DNA of 45,781 nt from JBKEHD01 sp046710445. Its GTDB lineage: Bacteria > Pseudomonadota > Alphaproteobacteria > Rickettsiales > Midichloriaceae. Every line of letters starts with the position of its first letter. The stretch's first letter is position 1. Below are positions 16,428 through 26,033 of the stretch, piece by piece. A program made the translations under genes and the position numbers. The notes beneath the pieces were generated by a model. The model did not search any database, was not told the DNA's origin, and worked only from the letters and a program-made list of their open reading frames with translations. The stretch lies in contig JBKEHD010000005.1 of NCBI GenBank assembly GCA_046710445.1, forward strand, positions 1 through 45,781. Direction: 5' to 3'.

Positions 16428-18053
16428 TTAAAAATTACAATCTGCTTTTATATCTTCTTGGTTTTCAGCATTACTTATATTTGGATATATAACATAACCA
16501 TAATCTAAGCTGCCCAATCCAGCATAAAACAACTCATTGTTCTCAGTATTATTTTCTCTACTATAAAAAACTGTACTGTTAAAAATTGCCATAACAGTTT
16601 TTAATTCATACTCATGATATCTTGCTTGCTCAATTTTCTTTGTATCTATTATTTCAGATGAATCACAATATTCGTCATCGCTATTATCACAGCTATCAAA
16701 ATCATCTTCAGATTCTTGTTTATTGTTTATTTTCACTTCATTATTATAACCTCTTTTCCATGTATTATTTCCCCCTCCCCTTTCTTCATAATCATAGTCG
16801 TCATCTTCTTCATATTTTTTCCGTATATCGTCTTTTTTGCATTCTCTATCTTTTTTTATTACCTCATCATCTTCTTCATCTTTTATTTCCACCATATCGT
16901 TATCTTCAATTACATATTCATAACTAATATCTTTATATTTTGTTTTTGAATTATTATAATTAATTTTTGTATTAAATGTTTTAATATATGATGAAATAGT
17001 ATGGAAATACCCTGCACTTACTTCTATATTCTCTAAATCTTCTTCAATCAATGTAATATCTCCAATTATATCATTTAATTCATTGATTCTAGATTCTATA
17101 ATGGGAGATTGTTTTATAAACAAATAATGTTTTATTAATTTTTCTTTATTTTTACGAAAATTTTCCATATCCTCGTATAAGAATAATGTTTGATATCCTT
17201 CTATGATCTTACATATAATTTCATATGAGTTATTATATTTAAGATCCTCTAATTCTGATTTGATTCTTTTCATCTCATCACTAAAAAAATCTCGCTTTTC
17301 AATTATTTCTAGTAACTTTTGATTTTCAAATATTTCTGAAAAATCCTTCTTTTCAATTATTTCTGAAAAATCATCAAGATATTTTGTTTTTTTTGAATTA
17401 GGCAATATATCTTTCATAAATTTATATTCATAAAATTTTTGTTTTAAATTTTTATCTTTATTCTCATATTTGATTACTTTATGGATCTGCTGATCGTACT
17501 CTATACTCAATTGTTTCTGACTGTGAGCAACCTCTTTAGAATATTTTTGATACTCTTTATATTTATTTGCAATTTTTTCAACTAATGTTTGAATTGTTTC
17601 CAAACCTCCCTTCACAGTTTCATTTTTTTCTTCATCCATATAACTTTTTATAATAAAAGAAAAAGATTTCAACTCTTCTTTAATTTTTAGATAATTTTCC
17701 TTTTTAAATACTACTTGATTCCATTTGTGCAATTTTTCAGCGTCACTGATTGCATCCTCTTCATAGTCAGTCTCATTGGGAATACATAATACTAACATCA
17801 GTATAAACTGTACCGTAACTATATTTTCTATAAATTCTACCCACTCTTCATCAGATTTATCAATAAAAATATCCCCCCATTTTTTATAATAGTCATAAAG
17901 CATATAACTATACTCTGGTTGATCAGATAAACTTATATCCTTATTCCAAATGTTTTTTAACTCTTTGTTATTTTGATCTACAGATTCCTTTTCAATATAA
18001 TAAAAATCTATAAGTACTAAAGCAAATTTTATAACTTTTATTATCCATTTCAT
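16428..18053 (-). CDS. Orphan charged, partly coiled-coil protein
   Basis: I do not recognise this 541-residue protein. It begins with a hydrophobic stretch (about residues 1-18) and has a second at about 79-92 (VTVQFILMLVLCI), so membrane contact is possible. Residues of about 110-330 are helical and charged, with lysine- and glutamate-rich heptad-like patterns. A local duplication is seen around 'EIIEKKDFSEIF' and 'EIIEKRDFFSDE'. Residues of about 395-470 are extremely acidic and low complexity, with many D and E and a GGGNN break. The final 70 residues look folded and aromatic-rich (FYAGLGSLDYGYVIYP). It is a single gene, convergent with folB and divergent from nrdB, with no clear ribosome binding site. 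An effector role is only a guess. Confidence 0.75.
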   Translation of the reverse strand: MKWIIKVIKFALVLIDFYYIEKESVDQNNKELKNIWNKDISLSDQPEYSYMLYDYYKKWGDIFIDKSDEEWVEFIENIVTVQFILMLVLCIPNETDYEEDAISDAEKLHKWNQVVFKKENYLKIKEELKSFSFIIKSYMDEEKNETVKGGLETIQTLVEKIANKYKEYQKYSKEVAHSQKQLSIEYDQQIHKVIKYENKDKNLKQKFYEYKFMKDILPNSKKTKYLDDFSEIIEKKDFSEIFENQKLLEIIEKRDFFSDEMKRIKSELEDLKYNNSYEIICKIIEGYQTLFLYEDMENFRKNKEKLIKHYLFIKQSPIIESRINELNDIIGDITLIEEDLENIEVSAGYFHTISSYIKTFNTKINYNNSKTKYKDISYEYVIEDNDMVEIKDEEDDEVIKKDRECKKDDIRKKYEEDDDYDYEERGGGNNTWKRGYNNEVKINNKQESEDDFDSCDNSDDEYCDSSEIIDTKKIEQARYHEYELKTVMAIFNSTVFYSRENNTENNELFYAGLGSLDYGYVIYPNISNAENQEDIKADCNF

Positions 18054-18195
18054 AAAATATACACACCATTACGCTACTATAGATTGTATTGAGTTTTTTT
18101 TATAATAAAAGTTTTATGTTAATAATACTTAAAAGATTGCTTGTTCATAAAATTTTGTCTATACATATGAATGGTATCAAAGAAATTTAAATAGC

Positions 18196-19200
18196 ATGTC
18201 TTTTTCATCAAATAAATCTACCACGTTGCTGGATGCAAACCCTATTTTTAAACCCTTTCATTATCCTTGGGCATATGATGCTTGGAAAATACAACAGCAG
18301 ATTCACTGGTTACCTGAAGAAGTACCTTTAGCTGATGATGTACAAGATTGGAAAAAGAAATTAAGCGATGGAGAAAGGCATTTGCTTACCCAAATTTTTA
18401 GATTTTTCACACAAGCAGATATCGAGGTGAATAATTGTTATATGAAACATTATTCACAAATCTTTCAACCGATTGAAGTTAAGATGATGCTTGCAGCCTT
18501 TTCCAATATTGAAACAATACATATTGACGCTTATTCTCACCTTTTAGATACTATCGGAATGCCAGAGGTGGAATATCAAGCTTTCATGAAATATAAAGAA
18601 ATGAAAGACAAATATGATTACATGCAAGAATTTAACGTAGATACAAAAGAGGATATAGCTAAAACCTTAGCAGTATTTGGAGCTTTCACTGAAGGGCTAC
18701 AACTTTTTGCATCTTTTGCAATGCTTTTAAATTTTCAAAGATTTGGAAAAATGAAAGGAATGGGACAAATAGTTGCATGGTCTGTTAGAGATGAAACATT
18801 ACACACAATATCAATAATAAAATTATTTAAAACTTTCATACATGAAAATCCCGAGGTATGGACCACAAAATTTAAAAAATCTTTATATGAATGTTGCGAG
18901 AATATTGTAAAGCATGAAGATGCTTTTATAGATCTTTCTTTTGGTTTTGGTGGGGCTATAGAAGGTATGACTGATCATGATATTAAAAAATATATACGAT
19001 TTATAGCAGATAGACGCTTAAAGCAGCTTGGGCTAAACCCAATTTATAAAATAACTAGTAATCCACTACCTTGGCTTGATGAAATGTTAAATGCACCAGA
19101 ACACGCAAATTTCTTTGAAAATAGAGTAACTGAATATGCAAAATCAGCTACAACTGGATCATGGGAAGATGCCTTTACCATATTCAAACAAGATAAATGA
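18196..19200 (+). CDS. nrdB: Ribonucleotide reductase class I, beta subunit
   Basis: Carries the di-iron tyrosyl radical used by NrdA to make deoxyribonucleotides aerobically. The 334-residue protein has ligands D75, E106 and H109 in FSNIETIHIDAYSHLLD. The radical tyrosine is Y113, four residues after the histidine as in E. coli R2, so it is not the chlamydial Phe type. The second half holds FTEGLQLFASF and VRDETLH, the remaining ligand region. nrdA is not in the window. tatD overlaps its stop by ATGA. Confidence 0.95.
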   Translation: MSFSSNKSTTLLDANPIFKPFHYPWAYDAWKIQQQIHWLPEEVPLADDVQDWKKKLSDGERHLLTQIFRFFTQADIEVNNCYMKHYSQIFQPIEVKMMLAAFSNIETIHIDAYSHLLDTIGMPEVEYQAFMKYKEMKDKYDYMQEFNVDTKEDIAKTLAVFGAFTEGLQLFASFAMLLNFQRFGKMKGMGQIVAWSVRDETLHTISIIKLFKTFIHENPEVWTTKFKKSLYECCENIVKHEDAFIDLSFGFGGAIEGMTDHDIKKYIRFIADRRLKQLGLNPIYKITSNPLPWLDEMLNAPEHANFFENRVTEYAKSATTGSWEDAFTIFKQDK

Positions 19201-19976
19201 TAGTAGATAGTCACTGTCATTTAGATTTTGAACAATTAAGTAGCGATATTGCAGGAGTTATACAAAGAGCAGATGAAGCTAACGTGAAAGTTATGCAAAC
19301 AATTTGCACTAAAATCAGTGAATTTGAAAAAATACACTCCATTGCTAAAAAATATACAAATATTTTTTGTTCTGTAGGAAATCATCCATTAAATTTGAAT
19401 GAAGAAGGATTAGTAAAAAATTCTGATATCATAAAATTAACAAAAAAAGAAAAGGTAATAGGAATTGGAGAGACTGGATTAGATTTTCATTACTCTAAAG
19501 ATAACAAACAACTTCAAACAAAGAGTTTTGAAGAACATATAATTGCTGCACAAACCACTTCTCTTCCATTAATCATACATACTAGAGAAGCAGATCAAGA
19601 AACAGTGGATATCTTAGAGCATCATATGAAAGAAGCACCTTTCTCAGCTGTTATACATTGCTTTACTGCAAGTAAATGGCTTGCTTTCAAATGTTTAGAT
19701 ATGGGGCTTTATATATCTGCTTCAGGCATAATCACTTTCAAAAATGCTACAGATATTCAAGAAACTTTCAAACAAATTCCTATCGATAGAATACTCATTG
19801 AAACTGATGCACCTTTTTTAGCTCCCATTCCATTTAGAGGAAAAACAAACGAACCATCTTATTTAAAACATACAGCATTATTTTTGGCAAATTTACTTAA
19901 TAAACCTTTTGAAGAAATATCTTTGCAAACAACAAAAAATTTCTTTAGTTTATTTACAAAAGCAAAAATAAATTAA
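19197..19976 (+). CDS. tatD: TatD-family metal-dependent hydrolase
   Basis: TIM-barrel amidohydrolase-like nuclease. Family members act on DNA ends or D-aminoacyl-tRNA. Metal ligands are visible: H6 and H8 in VDSHCHLD, GIGETGLDFH with its glutamate, IIHTREA, VIHCFTAS and IETDAPFLAP. The length (259) is normal. The start ATG overlaps the nrdB stop, and the next gene starts four bases after its own stop, so these three genes form a tight unit. The tatD plus metallo-beta-lactamase pair is common in alphaproteobacteria. Confidence 0.93.
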   Translation: MIVDSHCHLDFEQLSSDIAGVIQRADEANVKVMQTICTKISEFEKIHSIAKKYTNIFCSVGNHPLNLNEEGLVKNSDIIKLTKKEKVIGIGETGLDFHYSKDNKQLQTKSFEEHIIAAQTTSLPLIIHTREADQETVDILEHHMKEAPFSAVIHCFTASKWLAFKCLDMGLYISASGIITFKNATDIQETFKQIPIDRILIETDAPFLAPIPFRGKTNEPSYLKHTALFLANLLNKPFEEISLQTTKNFFSLFTKAKIN

Positions 19977-19980
19977 AATC

Positions 19981-20736
19981 ATGGAAGTTACTATCTTGGG
20001 TTGCGGAAGTTCTTTAGGTGTTCCAAAAATTAATTGCAAATGCTTCGTATGTAATTCACCTCATATAAAAAATAAAAGAGGACGTGCTTCTATTTTAATC
20101 ACCTCTGCTCAAGGAAAAAATATCTTGGTAGACACTTCTCCAGACTTAAGATATCAATCTCTGCATAATAATATTACTAATATTGATAGCATTATATATA
20201 CCCATGACCACGCAGATCATGTGGCCGGCATTGATGAAATAAGAGGTTTTTTAAAGCCAAAAGAAACTATAGATGCATATATAGATGATATGACATTCTC
20301 CAGTATTTCCACCAGGTACCCGTATATATTTAAAACTTCTGATCCAATATATCCTCCAATACTAAAAAGAAAACAGCTTAACAACACACAATTTATTCAT
20401 GGGATAGAAGTTATTTCCTTTGATCAAACGCATGGAAATATAATATCAAAAGGATTAAGGTTTTGCGATATTGCCTATTCAACAGATTTGAATGAAATTT
20501 CCGAACAATCACTAGAAAAATTACAAAATCTTAAAGTTTGGATAATAGATTGTTTAAGATACTCATTTGCACCAACACATCTTTATTATGAAAAGACACT
20601 AGAACTTATAGAAAAAGTACAGCCAGAAAAAGCAATATTAACACATATGGGTCATGAAATAGAATATGAAGAAATATTAAAAATCACCCCTGCAAATGTT
20701 ACACCTGCTTTTGATGGAATGAAAATCAAAATATAA
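19981..20736 (+). CDS. MBL-fold metal-dependent hydrolase, PhnP-like
   Basis: The 251-residue protein carries the metallo-beta-lactamase signature THDHADH (H75, D76, H77, D79, H80) and later histidines in AILTHMGHE. An N-terminal cysteine cluster (C19, C21, C24) after GCGSSLGVP is typical of the PhnP-like phosphodiesterase subgroup, where it may bind zinc. PhnP cleaves cyclic phosphodiesters, but alphaproteobacterial relatives next to tatD have no settled substrate. It is four bases downstream of tatD and probably translated from the same message. Confidence 0.88.
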   Translation: MEVTILGCGSSLGVPKINCKCFVCNSPHIKNKRGRASILITSAQGKNILVDTSPDLRYQSLHNNITNIDSIIYTHDHADHVAGIDEIRGFLKPKETIDAYIDDMTFSSISTRYPYIFKTSDPIYPPILKRKQLNNTQFIHGIEVISFDQTHGNIISKGLRFCDIAYSTDLNEISEQSLEKLQNLKVWIIDCLRYSFAPTHLYYEKTLELIEKVQPEKAILTHMGHEIEYEEILKITPANVTPAFDGMKIKI

Positions 20737-20836
20737 AATGATCATTATTGCTGCTATTATGCATAAATTTCCTCATTTATATCGCTATATTAAAATTAAC
20801 TTTCCTTTTAATCTTAATTTCACTTCCCAAAATTTA

Positions 20837-22063
20837 TTATAAATTTTTTGAATCATACTCAAATATATGACGTAGTAACGCTTCGGTCTTCTTTGGCTTT
20901 TTTGCGCCAAAATATTCACAATAAAGTTTATAATATTTCTTTGCTATAGATTTATCATGCCCTCTTAATGCAACCCCTACTGTTTTCTCAAAAAGATCAC
21001 TAAGCTTTCTCACCTCTATTTTATTATTGTAGATATTTAAGCATAGTTTAATAGCTTTTTCATATGAATCTACTGCATCGTTACACTTCCCTTGAGCAAA
21101 TAATATATCACCTTCTACATTATATATATCTGCTATATAAATATCAGGACTCTTTTTATCACCTCTATATTCTATTGCTCTTTTAATATCCTCTAGAGCT
21201 TCTGGCATACGCCCTTTAGCTAATTGTAGCTCCGCACTAATTCTTAATATTCGATACATAAATTTATTATAATTTTCATTATTTTTATTACATATTTTGA
21301 ACAATAAATTTAATACTTGATTTACTTGATCGTAATGCTTGAGAGCTAATAAAATATCAGCTTTAAATAATAGCACTGGTAGTCTTCTATATGTCGCTTC
21401 ACCGTATAGCCTACTCTCTCTCTTATCAACATTCTCACATTCTTTTAATGCCCCTGCATCTTTCCCATCTTCAAATAATATTTTCCCTTTCATCCAATTA
21501 TATACGTGTTTATCATTAAATGAGTATAAAAATTCTGCTTCTTCTTTCTCTAATTTTTCTAGAAAAAATTTTGATTTTTTTATATCTCCTGTATTAATAT
21601 ATATCTGTGATAAATGCGTTAAAATAAAATATTTCAATTTTAGATCATTTACACTTTTACATAATTCATATGCTTTTATAAAAAAAATTATTGCTTCTTT
21701 ATAATTCCAGTACTTATATTGATAGACTTTCCCCTTAAGTAAATAATATAAAGCTGTATATCTTTTCAACAACTCATTGCTTTGATAATAACTATCAGCA
21801 ATATAATCCTCACCTATATCTTTTATCAATCTATTCGCATTATCATAAAGATACAAATCTGTATATGCCCTCAGCAAACTCATTTTAATCAAAAATGTAT
21901 CGTCGTTCTTGATCCCTAGCCTATCCGCATGCTCCAACACTTTTTCGACATTCAACATCAACCTTTTGTTCTTCTCCAAATATATAATTATATCAAGCAC
22001 ATCTTTAGGCAATATATTATTGATAACATTCAACAACTCCTTTATATTTTTCTTATGCACCAT
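20837..22063 (-). CDS. Tetratricopeptide-repeat protein
   Basis: The 408-residue protein is all-helical. TPR-like helix pairs include YWNYKEAIIFFIKAYELCKS, NTGDIKKSKFFLEKLEKE, KGRMPEALEDIKRAIEYR and QGKCNDAVDSYEKAIKLC. The frame is open from a TTG at 22090, but GGAGG lies five bases before the ATG at 22063, which clearly decides the start. No signal peptide or membrane helix is seen, so it is cytoplasmic or exported by a dedicated system. TPRs mediate protein-protein contact. The partner is unknown and no enzymatic domain is attached. It stands alone, with about 490 bp of noncoding DNA upstream. Confidence 0.85.
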   Translation of the reverse strand: MVHKKNIKELLNVINNILPKDVLDIIIYLEKNKRLMLNVEKVLEHADRLGIKNDDTFLIKMSLLRAYTDLYLYDNANRLIKDIGEDYIADSYYQSNELLKRYTALYYLLKGKVYQYKYWNYKEAIIFFIKAYELCKSVNDLKLKYFILTHLSQIYINTGDIKKSKFFLEKLEKEEAEFLYSFNDKHVYNWMKGKILFEDGKDAGALKECENVDKRESRLYGEATYRRLPVLLFKADILLALKHYDQVNQVLNLLFKICNKNNENYNKFMYRILRISAELQLAKGRMPEALEDIKRAIEYRGDKKSPDIYIADIYNVEGDILFAQGKCNDAVDSYEKAIKLCLNIYNNKIEVRKLSDLFEKTVGVALRGHDKSIAKKYYKLYCEYFGAKKPKKTEALLRHIFEYDSKNL

Positions 22064-22350
22064 ACAATCCTCCAATTCCTCATATAACAACTTTTGTGTT
22101 AATGAATGTATCTCATATCTTATTATTATTTTTAATTACTTATTTTATACTTTGATATAGCACTTTCCTTATAGCTTATTATGAATTAAAGGATCACTTT
22201 ATTGCCATAATATTTTTCTATACTTGAAAAACATTTACTACTTTTATAACTTTACAATATAAGGTGCTTATCCTATCTAGCTCTATGATATTTTTGTATA
22301 ATTGAAAATATTAGCTATAAATAGCTTAATGGAACAACAGTTGAGACTAT

Positions 22351-22389
22351 TACTATTTTATATGATTTTAATAAACATATAAAATAGTA
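22351..22389. repeat. Perfect 14-bp inverted repeat
   Basis: TACTATTTTATATG (22351-22364) pairs perfectly with its complement at 22376-22389, leaving an 11-nt loop. It is almost pure A and T, with no adjoining T tract. It could be a second terminator for the pnp transcript or a site upstream of the TPR gene. Confidence 0.6.
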
Positions 22390-22493
22390 CAAACGATAAT
22401 AATGATATGGTTCCAAAGAAAAATCTAAATTGTATATCGAAATATACTATTAATCCTCTCAGTGAAACCAATATAATTACAACCAAAACTCCA

Positions 22494-22530
22494 CATGTAA
22501 ATATATTATTTAAGATAATAAATTTACATG
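22494..22530 (-). terminator. Hairpin after pnp, probable terminator
   Basis: CATGTAAAT (22494-22502) pairs with ATTTACATG (22522-22530). After one A-A mismatch, TATTAT pairs with ATAATA around a TTAAG loop. It lies 23 bases past the pnp stop. On the minus strand it is followed by a moderately T-rich stretch (GGAGTTTTGGTTGT). Confidence 0.55.
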
Positions 22531-22552
22531 GGAGTATAACCTTTAGAAAAAT

Positions 22553-24871
22553 TTAAAAATTTTCTAAAATTTTATTAATAAGACTCTTATTTTCGTCTTT
22601 ATTTTCGTCTTTATTTTTATCTTTATTGTCATCTTTATTCTTATCTACACTTCTCTCTTTAGTTTCTTCTTTAGTTTCCATTTTACTTTTAGCCATCTCA
22701 ATCTTAGGTGATTTTAAACGTTTTCTCTCTACAATTTCTGAATCAGCTTTATCACTTTTTGTATCTTTTTTCCAGATATCTTTATCATAAAATGCATCAG
22801 ACTGCTTCACACCTTTCATAGTTAACTTTGCTTTTCCTCTATCTACACCTAAATATTTTACAACTACCTCTTCTCCTTCTGAAATAACATCTTCAATATT
22901 ATTAACTCTAAAATCAGCAATCTCGCTTATATGAACTAACCCTTCGTTATTTCCAATATATTTAACAAAAGCACCAAAAGATGTTGTTTTAGTAACAATA
23001 CCTTTATACTCCTTACCTTTTTCAGGCTCTGCGACAATATCGTTAACCATATTTTTCGCTATCTCCAAAGAATCTTTATCAGCAGCAAAAATTAAAACTT
23101 TTCCTGAATCTTCTATATCAACCTTTGCAGAACTTTTTTCACAAATATCTTTAATAACTTTACCACCAGGGCCAATTATATCTCTTATTTTTTCTTTATT
23201 AATTTCAATAGTGAATACTCTAGGAGCAGAAGAATTTAGCTCTGCTTTTGGCTTAGCAATATTTGCATCCATAACATCTAAGATGCCTATAAATCCTGTA
23301 TTAGCTTGTTCAACCGCTTCTTTCATTATATCTATTGTTATTCCAGAAATTTTGATATCCATCTGCAACGCAGTAATACCATTTCTAGTACCAGCGACTT
23401 TAAAGTCCATATCGCCTAATGCATCTTCATCTCCTGATATATCTGACAGAACAACACGATTATTTTTTTCTAAAATTAATCCCATCGCTATTCCAGCTAC
23501 TGAATTTTTTATAGGAACACCTGTATCCATAAGTGCCAAAGAGGCAGCACAAACTGTTGCCATTGAAGAAGAACCATTTGATTCAGTAATTTCACTAACA
23601 ACTCTTATTGTATATGGAAAATCTTCTTCCTTAGGAATCATTGGTAGAAGAGCTTTATGAGCCAACTTACCATGCCCTATTTCTCTCCTTCCTGGAGGTC
23701 TTAACATTCCAACTTCACCTACTGAATAAGGAGGAAAATTATAATGAAGTAAAAATTTATCAAAAGAAACACCAGTTACATCATCTCTTAATTGTGCATC
23801 TTGTGCACATCCAAGTGTAACAAAAGAAAGTGATTGTGTTTCTCCTCTAGTAAATAAAGAAGAACCATGTGTCTTATCAAATAAATTAGTTTCACATTCT
23901 ATATTTCTAACTTCATCAATTTTTCTTCCGTCAATTCTAAGCTTAGTATCTAATATTTTTTTTCTAACAATTTCCTTCTGTAATTTTTTGAACGTCATGT
24001 CAAAAACATTTTGAGCAAAACCTTCTTCTTTATATTTATCAATTGCAGCTTTATATATTTCGCCTAATTTTTCTCTTCTTAATTTTTTGCTTGCAATATT
24101 ATATGCATCTTCAAATTGTCCCTTAAAATCAGATGAGACTTTTTTGTATAAAGCTTCACAATCTAATTTAGGATATTGAAAAGATTCCTTGTTTACATCT
24201 TTTGCAAAATCATCAATAAATTTTATAATTGGCTTAATATTATTATGTCCAAATTCAATAGCTTCAAGTAATTTATCTCTATTTACTTCTTTCGCGGAAG
24301 ATTCTATCATCATAACAGAATCCTCTATAGCAGCCATTGTCAAATCTAAATCTGATTCTTCTAATTGCTCAGGAGATGGATTGATAACAAATTTATCATT
24401 TATTATTCCTACTTTTATTGCACCAAGTGTATTATGGAATGGTGCTCCTGAAATTTTCAAAGCAGCACTAGCACCTATGATAGCAAGTACGTCTGTTGGA
24501 TAATCTTTATCAAATGATAAAACATGACAAATAATATTAACTTCATTAAAGAAATCACTAGGAAAAAGAGGTCTAATAGGCCTATCAATCAACCTTGCAG
24601 TCAAAGCTTCTCTATCAGAAGGCTTAGCTTCTCTTTTTAAAAAACCACCGGGAAATTTTCCAGAGGCGTAATATTTTTCTAAATAATGAACGGTAAGTGG
24701 GAAAAAACCTATCCCATCCTTTAGTTCTTTACCAAAAGTAACTGTGCATAAAACAGCACTGCCACCCATTCTAACCAAAACAGAACCATCTGCTTGCCTA
24801 GCTATTTTTCCTGTCTCTAATTCAATTTTACTATCATTCCAATCTAAACTCTTTACTACTTTATTAAACAT
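22553..24871 (-). CDS. pnp: Polyribonucleotide nucleotidyltransferase (PNPase)
   Basis: 3'-5' phosphorolytic exoribonuclease of the RNA degradosome. It has two RNase PH domains, the catalytic second one with GVSFDKFLLHYNFPPYSVGE and RREIGHGKLAHKAL. A KH domain follows (IIGPGGKVIKDI, about residues 565-576), then an S1 domain (about 625-690, YKGIVTKTTSFGAFV). The last 75 residues are a charged tail containing five consecutive four-residue D-x-N-K units at 743-762, encoded by a 60-bp array of 12-nt repeats (22586-22645). The rpsO stop directly abuts its ATG, the usual rpsO-pnp arrangement. Confidence 0.97.
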   Translation of the reverse strand: MFNKVVKSLDWNDSKIELETGKIARQADGSVLVRMGGSAVLCTVTFGKELKDGIGFFPLTVHYLEKYYASGKFPGGFLKREAKPSDREALTARLIDRPIRPLFPSDFFNEVNIICHVLSFDKDYPTDVLAIIGASAALKISGAPFHNTLGAIKVGIINDKFVINPSPEQLEESDLDLTMAAIEDSVMMIESSAKEVNRDKLLEAIEFGHNNIKPIIKFIDDFAKDVNKESFQYPKLDCEALYKKVSSDFKGQFEDAYNIASKKLRREKLGEIYKAAIDKYKEEGFAQNVFDMTFKKLQKEIVRKKILDTKLRIDGRKIDEVRNIECETNLFDKTHGSSLFTRGETQSLSFVTLGCAQDAQLRDDVTGVSFDKFLLHYNFPPYSVGEVGMLRPPGRREIGHGKLAHKALLPMIPKEEDFPYTIRVVSEITESNGSSSMATVCAASLALMDTGVPIKNSVAGIAMGLILEKNNRVVLSDISGDEDALGDMDFKVAGTRNGITALQMDIKISGITIDIMKEAVEQANTGFIGILDVMDANIAKPKAELNSSAPRVFTIEINKEKIRDIIGPGGKVIKDICEKSSAKVDIEDSGKVLIFAADKDSLEIAKNMVNDIVAEPEKGKEYKGIVTKTTSFGAFVKYIGNNEGLVHISEIADFRVNNIEDVISEGEEVVVKYLGVDRGKAKLTMKGVKQSDAFYDKDIWKKDTKSDKADSEIVERKRLKSPKIEMAKSKMETKEETKERSVDKNKDDNKDKNKDENKDENKSLINKILENF

Positions 24872-25144
24872 TTATATTCCTTTGATTTTTAATTCTTTTA
24901 TCAATTTTTCATACCTAATAAGATTCCTTTTCTTTAGATAAATCAATAACCTTTTACGTTTTACAACATGGGCTAAAAGACCTCTTATAGCAGAATAATC
25001 TTTTTTATTTCCTTTTAAATGATCAGTAAGATTCCTTATATGTTGAGTAAACAACGCACATTGAACCTCTGGTGAACCAGTATCCTTTTCTTTTTGCGCA
25101 AAATTTTTAACTAAATTTAATTTAGCTTCTTTTTCAATCGACAT
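24872..25144 (-). CDS. rpsO: 30S ribosomal protein S15
   Basis: Small-subunit protein that binds 16S rRNA at the central junction. The 90-residue protein has the family motifs DTGSPEVQCALFTQHIRNLT, HLKGNKKDYSAIRGL and the C-terminal KRKRLLIYLKK. In other bacteria S15 represses its own translation by binding its leader. The short gap to truB (13 bp) leaves little room for a separate leader here. pnp follows with no gap, and truB precedes, giving the order truB-rpsO-pnp. Confidence 0.97.
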   Translation of the reverse strand: MSIEKEAKLNLVKNFAQKEKDTGSPEVQCALFTQHIRNLTDHLKGNKKDYSAIRGLLAHVVKRKRLLIYLKKRNLIRYEKLIKELKIKGI

Positions 25145-25157
25145 CGTATAACCTCCT

Positions 25158-26033
25158 TTAAAAAACTATTTTTGGTTTTAAATAGCCCAAATCATAAATA
25201 CAAATGGCAATTAGTGCAGAATCTTTTTTAACAGCAAGGCTAGATCCGCTTTCGATAGATAACGTAGACTGTATCTTTTCTCCGTTTTGCACTCTTTGCA
25301 TTTCACCATAATCTACATTATGTACAGGGATGTCGTCTAGTACATAATCTACGGGCAATATATTGGATGTAACATAATCATAAAACCCCTCAATTTGCAA
25401 GGATTTTTTTAATTCTTCTATATCAAGTAATTTCAAGCCACTCAGTATGCCAGTAGAATTTCTACGCAAATCTGTTACATGTGCATAAGTATCCAACGAT
25501 CTTGCCAAATCATACGCCAATGATCTCACATAAAACCCTTTGCCAGACAATATTTTAAATTTTGTCGTATCATCAGAATGATTTAATATAGATATTTCTT
25601 TCAAATGAACACGTTTTGAAGCTATCTCAACTTTTTCATTTTTCCTTGCGTATTCATAAGCACGTTTACCGTTTATCTTAACTGCGGAAAAAATTGGTGG
25701 AGTCTGATCTATTACACCAATAAATTTTTGCATAGCAATATCTATCTGTTCATAACTTGGTATTACAGATGATGTATCTGTCACTTTACCGGTTACATCA
25801 TATGAATCTGTTGCAACACCCCATTTTACAGAGAATTCATATGATTTTTCAAAATTCTGTGCATGCTCCACAAGCCTAGTTGCTTTTCCAATAGCTAAAA
25901 GCAATGCCCCTGTAGCAAATGGGTCTAATGTACCACAATGCCCTATTTTTACTTTTAATATCTTTTTTATCAAATTAACCACCCCAAAGGATGTTATTCC
26001 TTTCGGCTTATCTACTAATAACCAACCATTCAT
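25158..26033 (-). CDS. truB: tRNA pseudouridine(55) synthase
   Basis: Makes the universal pseudouridine 55 in the tRNA T-loop. The 291-residue protein starts with the GWLLVDKPKGITSF motif. The catalytic aspartate is D37 in GHCGTLDPFATGALL. TPPIFSAVKINGKRAYEYAR and GFYVRSLAYDLA follow. It overlaps the BOF-protein stop by ATGA and is followed by rpsO after 13 bp, as in many proteobacteria. The usual partners rbfA and infB are absent here. Confidence 0.96.
   Translation of the reverse strand: MNGWLLVDKPKGITSFGVVNLIKKILKVKIGHCGTLDPFATGALLLAIGKATRLVEHAQNFEKSYEFSVKWGVATDSYDVTGKVTDTSSVIPSYEQIDIAMQKFIGVIDQTPPIFSAVKINGKRAYEYARKNEKVEIASKRVHLKEISILNHSDDTTKFKILSGKGFYVRSLAYDLARSLDTYAHVTDLRRNSTGILSGLKLLDIEELKKSLQIEGFYDYVTSNILPVDYVLDDIPVHNVDYGEMQRVQNGEKIQSTLSIESGSSLAVKKDSALIAICIYDLGYLKPKIVF

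Larger units (their letters stand above)
22064..22552. other. Long intergenic region with hairpins and an imperfect direct repeat
   Basis: No credible gene is present. A 21-nt sequence at 22210-22230 recurs at 22288-22308 with two mismatches. A short AGCTAT/ATAGCT inverted repeat lies at 22313-22326. Two long hairpins follow at 22351-22389 and 22494-22530. On the minus strand it is both the 3' flank of pnp and the leader region of the TPR gene. Confidence 0.6.
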
